This document shows positions 36,161 through 45,981 of a DNA stretch of 64,000 nt, piece after piece. The DNA is from Rhizobiaceae bacterium (GTDB taxonomy: Bacteria > Pseudomonadota > Alphaproteobacteria > Rhizobiales > Rhizobiaceae). A model generated the notes under the pieces. That model was not told where the DNA came from and searched no databases. It worked only from the letters and a program-made list of their open reading frames with translations. Every line of letters starts with the position of its first letter. Position 1 is the first letter of the stretch. The stretch lies in NCBI GenBank assembly GCA_017643025.1, contig JAEPOG010000001.1:558001-622000 (forward strand), given 5' to 3'. A program made the position numbers and the translations under genes.

Positions 36161-37336
36161 ATGTCCAACCCTCCCCTTCACGGCATCCGCGTCATCGAGC
36201 TGGCCCGCATTCTGGCCGGGCCATGGGCGGGACAGTTGCTCGCCGATCTTGGCGCCGACGTCATCAAGGTGGAGAACCCGAACGGTGGCGACGACACGCG
36301 CAGCTGGGGTCCGCCTTTCGTGAAAAGCCATGACGGTGAGAACCTGTCGGCCGCCTACTACCATTCGACCAACAGGGGCAAGCGCTCGATCGCCATCGAT
36401 TTCTCGACGCCTGAAGGCGCGGCGACACTGAAGGAGCTGATCGCCACCGCCGATGTGCTGATCGAAAATTTCAAGTTCGGCGGGCTGAAGAAATACGGGC
36501 TCGATTATGACAGCCTGAAGGAACTCAATCCGCGCCTCGTCTACTGCTCGATCACCGGTTTCGGCCAGACCGGACCTTACGCGCCACGCGCGGGTTATGA
36601 CTTCATCATCCAGGGCATCGGCGGCCTGATGTCGATCACCGGCGAGGCAGGGCGCGAACCGCAGAAGGTCGGCGTCGCGGTGTCCGACATCTTCACCGGG
36701 CTCTATTCGGTGATCGCCATACAGGCGGCACTTCGCCATGCCGAACGGACCGGCGAGGGTCAGTTCATCGACATGGCGCTGCTCGATACGCAGGTCTCGA
36801 TCCTTGGCAACCAGAACCTGAACTACCTCGTATCGGGCAAGCCGCCCGTCCAGATGGGCAATGCCCACATGAACATCTCGCCCTACGAGGTTCTGCCGGT
36901 GAAGGATGGCCATATCATATTGGCGGTCGGCAATGACGGGCAGTTCCAGCGCTTCTGCAAGGTCGTCGATCTCAATGAGCTAGCCACCGATCCTGATTTC
37001 GCGACGAATCCGGCCCGCGTCACACATCGGGCGGCGCTGCGCGCGAGGATCATCGAGACGCTGGCGAACTGGAACCGCGACGACTTGCTGCCGAAGCTTG
37101 ACGCCGCGTCGGTGCCCGCCAGCCCTATCAACAACATCGCCGAGATGTTCGCCGACCCGCAGGTCGTGGCGCGAGGCATGCGCATCGATCTGGACGATGG
37201 CGACGGCAACACGCTGCCATCCGTGCGCGCGCCGATGGTCATGCACGGAACGCCGCTTCGTTACGAGCGCCCTTCCCCGCGGCTTGGCGAACACACCGAT
37301 GAGATATTGGCCGAACTAAAGGACCGTAAGAAATGA
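36161..37336 (+). CDS. CaiB/BaiF-family (class III) CoA transferase
   Basis: 391 residues. Family signatures: GIRVIELARILAGPWAGQLLADLGADVIKVE at the N-terminus (quoted in part), NRGKRSIAIDF, NPRLVYCSITGFGQTGPYAPRAGYD and the acidic HMNISPYEV region. It moves CoA between acyl-CoA and a free acid, typically a dicarboxylate or oxalate-like acid. The stop overlaps the start of the thiamine-diphosphate enzyme (ATGA at 37333), so the two probably act in one pathway. Substrate unknown. Confidence 0.85.
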   Translation: MSNPPLHGIRVIELARILAGPWAGQLLADLGADVIKVENPNGGDDTRSWGPPFVKSHDGENLSAAYYHSTNRGKRSIAIDFSTPEGAATLKELIATADVLIENFKFGGLKKYGLDYDSLKELNPRLVYCSITGFGQTGPYAPRAGYDFIIQGIGGLMSITGEAGREPQKVGVAVSDIFTGLYSVIAIQAALRHAERTGEGQFIDMALLDTQVSILGNQNLNYLVSGKPPVQMGNAHMNISPYEVLPVKDGHIILAVGNDGQFQRFCKVVDLNELATDPDFATNPARVTHRAALRARIIETLANWNRDDLLPKLDAASVPASPINNIAEMFADPQVVARGMRIDLDDGDGNTLPSVRAPMVMHGTPLRYERPSPRLGEHTDEILAELKDRKK

Positions 37337-38982
37337 GAACAGGCGGCCAGCTGATCGTCGATGCCCTCGAGGTCAACGGCGTCGAACGCATCTTCTGCGT
37401 GCCGGGCGAAAGCTATCTGGCGGTACTCGATGCGCTGCACGATTCAGCCATCCAGACGGTCATTTGCCGGCAGGAGGGTGGCGCCGCCATGATGGCCGAC
37501 TGCGCCGGCAAGCTCACCGGCAAGCCCGGCATCTGCTTCGTCACGCGCGGCCCGGGTGCAACCAACGCGTCGGCTGGTGTTCACATCGCCAAGCAGGACT
37601 CCACGCCGATGATCCTGTTCATCGGCCAGGTCGCGAGGCACGCACGCGACCGCGAAGCCTTCCAGGAGGTCGATTTCCGCGCCTTCTTCGGCCCCATCGC
37701 CAAATGGGCCGTCGAAATCGACGATGCTGCCCGCATCCCGGAGATCGTGACACGCGCCTTTGCCGTCGCCACCTCTGGGCGGCCGGGGCCGGTGGTGATT
37801 TCACTGCCGGAAGACATGCTGACCGACGAGGTGGAGGCTCCCGCACCCCAGCCCTACGTCCCGGTCGAGACCAGCCCTTCGCCCGAGGCAATGAAGCAGC
37901 TTCGCGGCATGCTGGAGGGCGCCGAGCGGCCTTTCGTCATTCTCGGCGGCTCGCGCTGGGACGAGGAAGCCGTAGCGGATATGAGCACGGCGCTTGAGCG
38001 CTGGGCGCTTCCGGCCGGCTGTACCTTCCGCCGACAGTCGCTGTGCGACCAGCTCCATCCCTCCTACGCCGGCGATATCGGCATCGGCCCGAACCCTGAT
38101 CTCGCGCGCGCCATCAAGGAAGCCGACATTGTCCTGATGGTCGGCGCGCGCTTCGGCGAAATCCCCTCGTCGGACTACTCGCTGCTCAAGAGCCCCTACC
38201 CCGACCAGACGCTGATCCACGTCCACCCGGACGCCGGCGAACTCGGCCGCGTCTATCGCCCCGCGCTACCCATCAACGCGTCGCCAGCCGCCTTCGCCAA
38301 GGCGCTCGCGGCGCTAACGCCGCCCGCCCAGCCGCGCTGGGCCGCGACGACTGAAAAGCTCCACGCTTCCTATCTGAAGTGGTCGACGCCGCCCGAGACC
38401 GGCCCCGGCGACGTGCACATGGGCCCGATCATGGCGTGGCTGGAGGAAACGCTGGCCGAGGACACGATCTTCTGCAACGGCGCCGGCAATTTCGCCACCT
38501 GGATCCACCGCTATCACCGCTTCCGCCGTTTCGGCACGCAGGCCGCCCCCACCTCCGGCTCGATGGGCTACGGCCCGCCGGCAGGTGTCGCGGCCAAGAT
38601 GGAATTTCCCGAGCGCGACGTGCTCGTCTTTGCGGGCGACGGGGACTTTCTCATGAACGGGCAGGAGTTCGCCACCGCGATCCAGTATGGCGTTCCCTAT
38701 GTGATCCTCGTCATCAACAATGGCACATACGGCACGATCCGCATGCATCAGGAACGCGAATACCCCGGACGTGTCTCCGGGACCGACCTCATCAATCCCG
38801 ACTTCGCGGCGCTTGCCCGCGCCTATGGCGGGCACGGCGAAACGGTGGTAACGACCGCCGAGTTCGCTCCCGCCTATGAGCGGGCGCGCGCCAGCGGCAA
38901 GCCAGCCATTATAGACGTCAAGCTCTCGCCAGAAGCGATAACGCCGACCCGCACTCTCACCGATATCCGCGAGCGTCGGTAA
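37333..38982 (+). CDS. Thiamine-diphosphate-dependent enzyme, acetolactate-synthase-like
   Basis: 549 residues with the three-domain layout of the POX/AHAS family. The catalytic glutamate that activates the cofactor is in CRQEGGAAMMA (Glu48). The ThDP/Mg motif is GDGDFLMNGQEFATAIQ...NN (about residues 437-467). Central domain features are weakly FAD/ADP-like. It is coupled to a CaiB-type CoA transferase, the arrangement seen for formyl-CoA transferase with oxalyl-CoA decarboxylase, but I cannot confirm oxalate specificity. A carboligase or 2-oxoacid decarboxylase is equally possible. Confidence 0.83.
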   Translation: MRTGGQLIVDALEVNGVERIFCVPGESYLAVLDALHDSAIQTVICRQEGGAAMMADCAGKLTGKPGICFVTRGPGATNASAGVHIAKQDSTPMILFIGQVARHARDREAFQEVDFRAFFGPIAKWAVEIDDAARIPEIVTRAFAVATSGRPGPVVISLPEDMLTDEVEAPAPQPYVPVETSPSPEAMKQLRGMLEGAERPFVILGGSRWDEEAVADMSTALERWALPAGCTFRRQSLCDQLHPSYAGDIGIGPNPDLARAIKEADIVLMVGARFGEIPSSDYSLLKSPYPDQTLIHVHPDAGELGRVYRPALPINASPAAFAKALAALTPPAQPRWAATTEKLHASYLKWSTPPETGPGDVHMGPIMAWLEETLAEDTIFCNGAGNFATWIHRYHRFRRFGTQAAPTSGSMGYGPPAGVAAKMEFPERDVLVFAGDGDFLMNGQEFATAIQYGVPYVILVINNGTYGTIRMHQEREYPGRVSGTDLINPDFAALARAYGGHGETVVTTAEFAPAYERARASGKPAIIDVKLSPEAITPTRTLTDIRERR

Positions 38983-39198
38983 CGGAACTGCACAAAAGAT
39001 ATTCCGCCTCCCGGCTTGAATCCGCAGGCGCAGCACGGCATGTATAGGCCCTGTCACCCGGACCGGGCCCCTCTGGCAGGCGAGGCGTCGCCTGTGATGT
39101 CGGTCTGATCGACAACGCGCAAACGCGGCGCGACTAGAAGTCTTTACATTGCAAATTTCAGAATTGACCGGGTGCGGCCTCGTTCGCGCGGCCGGTAT

Positions 39199-39229
39199 CG
39201 ACGCATTCCGCGTGCCACGCGTTGTGTCG
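39199..39229 (+). promoter_or_regulatory. Leader hairpin before terC
   Basis: CGACGCA (39199-39205) pairs with TGTGTCG (39223-39229, one G-T pair) and an inner GCGT-GCC-ACGC helix continues it. It lies 33 bp before the terC start in a 280-bp leader (38983-39262). Genes of this family often carry a manganese-responsive yybP-ykoY leader, but its conserved core is not evident here. Confidence 0.3.
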
Positions 39230-39262
39230 GACCCGTGCATTCGCCGGCAGAGGGGCTGAAGC

Positions 39263-39919
39263 ATGGACATATTCACTCATGACGGCTTCGCCGCACTGAT
39301 CCAGGTCATCATGATCGACCTGGTGCTGGCAGGCGACAACGCTGTCGTCATCGGTCTTGCCGCGGCCGGACTGCCGGCGCACCAGCGCGCCAAGGCCATC
39401 CTCGTCGGCATCATCGCAGCCACGGTGCTGCGCATCGGCTTCGCCTCGATCACCGTCCAGCTGCTCGAGATCATCGGCCTGCTTCTTGTCGGCGGCCTGC
39501 TGCTGCTTTGGGTATGCTGGAAGATGTGGCGGGAACTCCGCACTTCGCACGCTGAATCCCACGCGGCGCACGAGGCGTTGGCGGGTGAAGACCTGAATGC
39601 CGACGGCTCGATCGCCGGCGGCGCGCCAGTCAAGAGTTTCCGCCAGGCGGCAATTCAGATCATCATCGCCGACGTGTCGATGTCCCTGGACAATGTCCTC
39701 GCCGTGGCCGGCGCGGCTCGCGACCATCCGACCGTTCTGATCTTCGGACTGGTCCTGTCGGTCGCCCTGATGGGCATCGCGGCATCGTGGATTGCGCGGC
39801 TTCTCGAGCGCCACCGCTGGATCGCCTATGTCGGGCTGGTCATCATCCTCTATGTCGCGTTGGACATGATCTACCGAGGGACTCTCGAGATTTATCCCGA
39901 AATCGCGTCCCTAATCTGA
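39263..39919 (+). CDS. TerC-family integral membrane protein
   Basis: 218 residues, about seven membrane helices. Both signature acidic motifs are present: IDLVLAGDNAVVIGLAA (helix 1) and IADVSMSLDNVLAVAGAA (about residues 130-147), the metal-coordinating aspartates of the TerC/Alx group. The loop between (residues 90-120) is polar and histidine-containing. Members export manganese or support metal loading of exported proteins. It converges with pcaB, with only 4 bp between the stops. Confidence 0.85.
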   Translation: MDIFTHDGFAALIQVIMIDLVLAGDNAVVIGLAAAGLPAHQRAKAILVGIIAATVLRIGFASITVQLLEIIGLLLVGGLLLLWVCWKMWRELRTSHAESHAAHEALAGEDLNADGSIAGGAPVKSFRQAAIQIIIADVSMSLDNVLAVAGAARDHPTVLIFGLVLSVALMGIAASWIARLLERHRWIAYVGLVIILYVALDMIYRGTLEIYPEIASLI

Positions 39920-39923
39920 CGAC

Positions 39924-40988
39924 CTAGGCGGTCGGACGAAACGACAGCGACCCGATCAGACCGGCGGCCGTCCTCAGCGCAGCGCCGGCAGCCACTGTCA
40001 TCTGCGGCAACACCATGCGTTCGAGCGTCCACGCCGCGCCCGAGCGCTCGTTCTCGTGGACCAGCGCGTGGTGCATCGCAGAAAGCAGGGTTGCATTGAA
40101 CCGCGCGAAGGTGACCAGAAGTTCGGCGCCAATCGGGTTCACCTTGTGCGGCATCGCCGACGATCCACCACCCGAGGCAAGCACGATCTCGCCGACCTCG
40201 CTTTGCGCCAGCAGTGCAATGTCCTGCCCCATCTTGCCGAGCGACCCGGTGAGCACGGACAGCCAGGAGGCGAAATTGGCGAGGCCGTCGCGCTCGCTGT
40301 GCCGTGCGCGCGGAATATCCCTGAGGCCGAGCCGTTTTGCCAGCCGGGCACGCACGGCAGGTCCCTTGCTGCCGGTGAGTTTGTCGAGCGTGCCGGCCGC
40401 TCCGCCATAGTGCAGCACCAACAGGTCGTTCCGAACCTGCGTCAGCCGCTGGTTTTGGCGAATCAGCGGGTCGCGCCAGCTCTCGATCTTGCGCGCAGCG
40501 GTGACGGGTATTGCCGCTTGCATGCGCGTATGCGCCATGACCTTGGTCTTGCCGTCGCGCTTGTGAAGCTCATCGAGAACGACAAGCACGTCAGCGAGGC
40601 GTCGTTCCAGGATTTTGACGATCTCCTTCAGCGCCAGCGCTTGAGCCGTGTCGATCAGATCCTGGCTGGTCGCGCCGAAATGAACATGGCGCCCATGCTT
40701 GCCGCCTGTCGCTGCGCGCAACTCCGCAACCAGTGCCGGCACCACGACGCCATCGCGCTCCACCCCGGCGCGCAGTGCATTGAAATCCAACGTTAGGTGA
40801 TCGATCGCTTCGACGATTGCAGATGCTGCAGTTTCCGGAATGACCCCTTCGACCGCCTGCGCCATCGCAAGCTCGGTCTCGAAACGGAGCATCGCGGCCA
40901 GCTGCGACTCCGCATTCAGGTGGGGCGCCATCTCGGCATCGCCGAGCAGACCAGAGATGTATGGGTGGTCGAACAGCGCTGTGGACAA
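39924..40988 (-). CDS. pcaB: PcaB, 3-carboxy-cis,cis-muconate cycloisomerase
   Basis: Converts beta-carboxymuconate to gamma-carboxymuconolactone in protocatechuate degradation. 354 residues of the fumarase/aspartase superfamily: the C3 signature GGSSAMPHKVNPIGAELLV (about residues 277-295), HFGATSQDLIDTAQA and AAGTLDKL. It is the last gene of the pobA-pcaC-pcaH-pcaG-pcaB run, 8 bp after pcaG. Slightly shorter than the 450-residue Pseudomonas enzyme, as usual for the rhizobial form. Confidence 0.92.
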   Translation of the reverse strand: MSTALFDHPYISGLLGDAEMAPHLNAESQLAAMLRFETELAMAQAVEGVIPETAASAIVEAIDHLTLDFNALRAGVERDGVVVPALVAELRAATGGKHGRHVHFGATSQDLIDTAQALALKEIVKILERRLADVLVVLDELHKRDGKTKVMAHTRMQAAIPVTAARKIESWRDPLIRQNQRLTQVRNDLLVLHYGGAAGTLDKLTGSKGPAVRARLAKRLGLRDIPRARHSERDGLANFASWLSVLTGSLGKMGQDIALLAQSEVGEIVLASGGGSSAMPHKVNPIGAELLVTFARFNATLLSAMHHALVHENERSGAAWTLERMVLPQMTVAAGAALRTAAGLIGSLSFRPTA

Positions 40989-40996
40989 GCCGAACC

Positions 40997-41611
40997 CTAG
41001 ATGTCGAAGAAGACGGTTTCCTTCTCACCCTGAAGGTGAATGTCAAAGGTGTACCCGTTTCCGTCCTTCTTCGCCAGCAAGGTCGGCACCCGCACCCGGT
41101 GTTCGATACGCGCCAGGACGGGGTCCTCGGCGTTTGCCGCTTCCTCGTCTTCGAAATACATACGCGTCGAGAGGCCGAGATTGATCCCCCGCGCCACGAT
41201 CCAGAAGGTGATGTGCGGCGCCATAAGCCGCCCGTCCTTGAACGGCACCCGGCCGGGCTTGATCGTCTCGAAGCGGAACTCGCCTGTTGTCATGTCGGTC
41301 GGGCAACGTCCCCAGCCGGTGAAGTTGGGATCGGCCGAGCCACGCATTTCCGCCGGGCTGTTGTAGAGGCCGCTCGCGTCCGCTTGCCAGATTTCCACAA
41401 GCGCGTCCTTCAGCGGCGTGTCGGCGCCGTCGATGACGTGCCCGGAAATGGTGATCCGCTCGCCCTTCGTCTTGTCGTTGACCATCGAAGCGCCGAGGTC
41501 TTCCGAATAGACGCCTGTTATCTCAGCGAAATTCGGCGTGCAGCCGATATGGACATAGGGTCCGGCGGTCTGCGACGCGCTTTCCTTGAGGCGATTGAGG
41601 GACTGCGCCAT
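40997..41611 (-). CDS. pcaG: PcaG, protocatechuate 3,4-dioxygenase alpha subunit
   Basis: Non-catalytic partner of PcaH in the intradiol dioxygenase. About 204 residues from the ATG at 41611 (MAQSLNRLKESASQTAGPYVHIG). Intradiol fold blocks: ITISGHVIDGADTPLKDALVEIWQADASGLY, FTGWGRCPTD, FRFETIKPGRVPFKDGRLMAPHITFWI (each quoted in part). The start lies 1 bp from the pcaH stop, so the subunits are co-translated. Confidence 0.93.
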   Translation of the reverse strand: MAQSLNRLKESASQTAGPYVHIGCTPNFAEITGVYSEDLGASMVNDKTKGERITISGHVIDGADTPLKDALVEIWQADASGLYNSPAEMRGSADPNFTGWGRCPTDMTTGEFRFETIKPGRVPFKDGRLMAPHITFWIVARGINLGLSTRMYFEDEEAANAEDPVLARIEHRVRVPTLLAKKDGNGYTFDIHLQGEKETVFFDI

Positions 41612-41612
41612 G

Positions 41613-42368
41613 TCAGTTTCCCTCCCTGCGGTTCTCGAACAGCGTCGAGCGCCGGCCGCGCAGCACGATGTCGAACTTGTAGGCGCGTGCATCCATCGGG
41701 ATGGTCGCTTCCATGTCGAGCACGGCGGTCAGCCCTTCGATCGCCTCTCGGTCGGGGATCGTATCGACGATCGGGCATTTCCAGATCAACGGGTCGCCCT
41801 CGAAATACATCTGGGTGATGAGCCGCTGCGCGAAACCATGTCCGAATGCCGAAAAATGGATATGAGCCGGGCGCCAGTCATTGGCCCTGTTCGGCCAGGG
41901 ATAGGGTCCGGGCTGGATCGTGCGCAGGCAGTAATAGCCGTTCTCGTCGGTGATCGTACGCCCGCAGCCGCCGAAATTCGGATCCAGCGGCGCCATGTAG
42001 CCTTCCTTGCGGTGACGGTAGCGCCCGCCGGCATTGGCCTGCCAGAACTCGAGCAGGACGCCGTCGACGCCCCTTCCCCGCTCGTCGAGCACGTGACCGT
42101 GCACGATGATGCGCGGCCCAATCGCGCTTTCGCCGGCCTTGGCGAAATTGTGGATCAGGTCGTTGTCGAGTTCGCCGAGGATGTTGTGGCCGAAGACCGG
42201 CCCGGTGATTTCCGACAGCGTGTTGTCAAGCGACAGCAGCGCCTTCTGCGGCGAGCGCAGGACGGACGTCTTGTACTGCGGCGTGTAGGCCGGCGGATGC
42301 CAGTCGAGATCGCGCTGGTAGAACGCGCCCGTCTCTGGCTTGCGGTTGGATAGGGTAGCGCCGCTCAT
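41613..42368 (-). CDS. pcaH: PcaH, protocatechuate 3,4-dioxygenase beta subunit
   Basis: Fe(III) intradiol ring-cleavage subunit that opens protocatechuate to beta-carboxymuconate. 251 residues. Iron ligands are all visible: Tyr in AGGRYRHR, Tyr in PGPYPWPN, and the His pair in RPAHIHFSAFG. Substrate region LDPNFGGCGRTITDENGYY. The ATG at 42368 overlaps the pcaC stop (ATGA). Confidence 0.95.
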   Translation of the reverse strand: MSGATLSNRKPETGAFYQRDLDWHPPAYTPQYKTSVLRSPQKALLSLDNTLSEITGPVFGHNILGELDNDLIHNFAKAGESAIGPRIIVHGHVLDERGRGVDGVLLEFWQANAGGRYRHRKEGYMAPLDPNFGGCGRTITDENGYYCLRTIQPGPYPWPNRANDWRPAHIHFSAFGHGFAQRLITQMYFEGDPLIWKCPIVDTIPDREAIEGLTAVLDMEATIPMDARAYKFDIVLRGRRSTLFENRREGN

Positions 42369-42754
42369 GTCGACTTTCCGTCCATTTCCTCAAAAACCTG
42401 CTTGATGACCTTGATTGCGTGGTTGGCGCGCGGCACGCCGGCGTAGATCGCCACGTGCAGCATCGCTTCCATGATGTCGTCGCGGCTGGCGCCCGTGTTC
42501 GCTGTTGCGCGTGTGTGGAGCGCCAGTTCCTCGAAATTGCCGAGCCCGGCAAGCAGCGCCAGCGTCATCATGGACCGTTCCCGCTTGGTGATCGTGTCGC
42601 GCGACCAGACATGTCCCCAGGCCGCCTCCGTGATCAGCTCCTGGAACGCTTCGTCGAACGGCGTCTTCGCCGCCTCCGCCCGATCGACATGCGCAGCGCC
42701 CAGCACGCTGCGCCGCGTCGCCATTCCCTGCTTGTGCCGCTGATTGTCGCTCAT
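42365..42754 (-). CDS. pcaC: PcaC, 4-carboxymuconolactone decarboxylase
   Basis: 129 residues from the ATG at 42754 (MSDNQRHKQGMATRRSVLG). AhpD-like fold with the carboxymuconolactone decarboxylase signatures FQELITEAAWGHVWSRDTIT, KRERSMMTLALLAGLGNFEELALH and RDDIMEAMLHVAIYAGVPRAN, quoted in part. It forms the enol-lactone of 3-oxoadipate. It is a stand-alone decarboxylase, not the PcaDC fusion of some bacteria, and no pcaD is in the window. Confidence 0.94.
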   Translation of the reverse strand: MSDNQRHKQGMATRRSVLGAAHVDRAEAAKTPFDEAFQELITEAAWGHVWSRDTITKRERSMMTLALLAGLGNFEELALHTRATANTGASRDDIMEAMLHVAIYAGVPRANHAIKVIKQVFEEMDGKST

Positions 42755-42776
42755 CGCCGTTCTTCGCCCGTCGCCA

Positions 42777-43985
<1,209 letters not shown>

Positions 43986-44045
43986 TTAAACGCCGCCAGT
44001 CTGCTCGCAATGGACAATGCCCGCATTCGATTGCACTATCTGAAC

Positions 44046-44939
44046 ATGAATGCGGCGCGGCAGCAGGTACCTTCCTACCGTCTCTACCGGGAGCGAACCG
44101 GAGAGGCCGGTGACTTCTGGTTGCATTGCGAGACGATTCTGGAACGAACGGCCCGCCACAACTACGAGATCGCGCCGCACCGCCACGAGTCGCTGTTCCA
44201 GCTGTTCCTCGTCTCCAGCGGGCGCGGTGAAATGCTGGAAACGGATGGCGCTTGTGATTTCCGGGCACCCTGCGTCCTGTTCATCCCGCACAACGCCGTG
44301 CATGGCTTTCGCTTCGCTCGCGACATCGACGGCATCGTCGTCACCGCTCTGGCCGACCGGCTGGAGGCTGTCTCAGCCGGCGATGTGCAAATTGCCGCCT
44401 TCGCCTCGCGAACGCGCGTCATTCCGCTGTCGGAAGCCCGCGGCAGCCCGCCTGCCGACGCCCTGCGGACCATCGCCAACGAAATGGTCAACCCCGCGCC
44501 CGGACGGCTCGCCCTTCTCGAAGCACTGATGGCTCAGGCGGTCGTCGGTCTTGCCCGCATCCACCTCGAGCAGAATCCGCATGGCGTCCGATCGCACGGG
44601 CGAAACGCACGCCGTATCGACGAGCTGGCCGCCCTGATCGGCGTCCACTATCGCGAACACCGCCCTGCCGCCTTCTATGCCGAGCGCCTCGGCGTGACGC
44701 CGACGCATCTCAACCGGATCGCACGCGAGGAGACCGGTTTGACGGTCCAGGCAATGGTGACGCGCCGCATCATGGAAGCCGCCCGGCGTGACCTCGTCTT
44801 TTCGACGAGTTCCATCCAGAATATCGCCTATTCGCTGGGCTTCGCCGACGCGGCATATTTCAACCGGTTCTTCCGTCGCGAAATGGGCGCCACGCCCGGC
44901 GCCTACCGCGACGCGGAGCGGGCGAGGCTAGCGCTGTAG
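44046..44939 (+). CDS. pobR: PobR-type AraC-family regulator
   Basis: About 297 residues from the ATG at 44046 (MNAARQQVPSYRLYRE); an in-frame ATG at 44010 is the alternative. N-terminal cupin-like sensor (HNYEIAPHRHESLFQLFLV, FIPHNAVHGFRF) and C-terminal double helix-turn-helix (YAERLGVTPTHLNRIAREETG; IQNIAYSLGFADAAYFNRFFRREMGATPGAYR, quoted in part). The divergent placement from pobA indicates an activator of 4-hydroxybenzoate use. Operator candidates in the 96-bp gap are not obvious to me. Confidence 0.86.
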   Translation: MNAARQQVPSYRLYRERTGEAGDFWLHCETILERTARHNYEIAPHRHESLFQLFLVSSGRGEMLETDGACDFRAPCVLFIPHNAVHGFRFARDIDGIVVTALADRLEAVSAGDVQIAAFASRTRVIPLSEARGSPPADALRTIANEMVNPAPGRLALLEALMAQAVVGLARIHLEQNPHGVRSHGRNARRIDELAALIGVHYREHRPAAFYAERLGVTPTHLNRIAREETGLTVQAMVTRRIMEAARRDLVFSTSSIQNIAYSLGFADAAYFNRFFRREMGATPGAYRDAERARLAL

Positions 44940-44943
44940 AAAA

Positions 44944-44971
44944 GAGAAGGGGCGGTCGCCCGCCCCTTCTC
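44944..44971. terminator. Bidirectional terminator between pobR and the ABC binding-protein gene
   Basis: Perfect 12-bp stem GAGAAGGGGCGG / CCGCCCCTTCTC with a TCGC loop. It begins 5 bp after the pobR stop and ends 23 bp before the stop of the convergent binding-protein gene. Confidence 0.82.
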
Positions 44972-44993
44972 ATAGTCCACTGACAATCGAGCC

Positions 44994-45959
44994 TTAGAGG
45001 CCGTCGGTGATCTCGGTGGTGTAGGCGCCTTCCGGAGCCTTCGTGATGATACCCTGCGCCAGCACGGCGTCCGCCGTACGCTGGTATGCGTCGACCGGCA
45101 GCTTCGCGTCCGGCTCGCCGATCAGCTTGGCAACCTCACCCATCATGCGGACCTGATGCGCTTCATCCTGGCCGCCATTATCCATGACGATGGATGCCGC
45201 CTCTTCCGGGTTGGCAATGGCGTATTCCCAGCCCTTCATCGACGCGCGCACGAAGCGGGTCATCTTGTCCTTGAACGCCGGGTCGGCGAGATCGCCTTCG
45301 AGCGCATAGAGGCCGTCTTCCAGCAGGTCGACGTCGAGCGCCGAGTAGTTGAAGACGATCAGATCGTCGGCGGTGTAGCCGGCGTCGATCAGCTGCCAGT
45401 ACTCATTGTAGGTCATGACCGAGATGCAGTCGGCCTGGCCCTGGATCAGCGGCTGCACGTCGAAGGACTGCTTGAGAACGGTCACGCCGTCATCGCCGCC
45501 TTCGGTCGAATAGCCGAGCTTGTTCATCCAGGCGTAGAACGGATATTCGTTGCCGAAGAACCAGACGCCGAGCGTGTGGCCGGGGAAGTCCTCGACCGTC
45601 TGTACCGGACCGTCCTTCGGGCACACCAGCTGCATACCGGCGTTCTTGTACGGCTGGGCGATGTTGACCAGCGGCACGCCTTTCTCGCGCGCCGAAAGCG
45701 CTGCCGCCATCCAGGTCACAATCACGTCGGCGCCGCCGCCGGCAATCACCTGCTCGGGCGCGATATCCGGGCCGCCCGGCTTGATCGTGACGTCGAGGTC
45801 TTCCTCCTCATAGAAGCCCTTGTCCTTGGCGACGAAGTAGCCGGCAAACTGCGCCTGCGCGACCCATTTGAGCTGCAGCGTCACCGCGTCAGCGGCCCAC
45901 GCCTGGACGGCAGTCAGCGAGAACGCTCCCGCCATCATCGAAATCATCAGTCTTTTCAT
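44994..45959 (-). CDS. ABC transporter periplasmic binding protein (ThiY/SsuA-like), predicted pyrimidine uptake
   Basis: 321 residues from the ATG at 45959. Signal peptide to AWA-ADA. NMT1/ThiY-like fold: LQLKWVAQAQFAGYFVAKDKGFYEEEDLDV, VIAGGGADVIVTWMAAALSARE, FFGNEYPFYAWMNKLGY (quoted in part). This group binds small heterocycles such as thiamine-precursor pyrimidines, riboflavin and uracil or thymine. The neighbouring dihydropyrimidinase and RutR genes make a pyrimidine base the best guess. It is the last gene of a five-gene operon starting at 49262. Confidence 0.85.
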   Translation of the reverse strand: MKRLMISMMAGAFSLTAVQAWAADAVTLQLKWVAQAQFAGYFVAKDKGFYEEEDLDVTIKPGGPDIAPEQVIAGGGADVIVTWMAAALSAREKGVPLVNIAQPYKNAGMQLVCPKDGPVQTVEDFPGHTLGVWFFGNEYPFYAWMNKLGYSTEGGDDGVTVLKQSFDVQPLIQGQADCISVMTYNEYWQLIDAGYTADDLIVFNYSALDVDLLEDGLYALEGDLADPAFKDKMTRFVRASMKGWEYAIANPEEAASIVMDNGGQDEAHQVRMMGEVAKLIGEPDAKLPVDAYQRTADAVLAQGIITKAPEGAYTTEITDGL

Positions 45960-45981
45960 TGTACTACCCTCTGAAGTTCGC

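Noticed and set aside
37333..38982. Oxalyl-CoA decarboxylase
   Set aside because: The CoA-transferase pairing is suggestive, but the protein reads more like a generic acetolactate-synthase-type enzyme and I cannot confirm ADP- and oxalyl-CoA-specific residues by eye.
38983..39262. yybP-ykoY manganese riboswitch before terC
   Set aside because: The conserved GGGGAGUA and internal-loop core could not be found; only a generic hairpin is supported.
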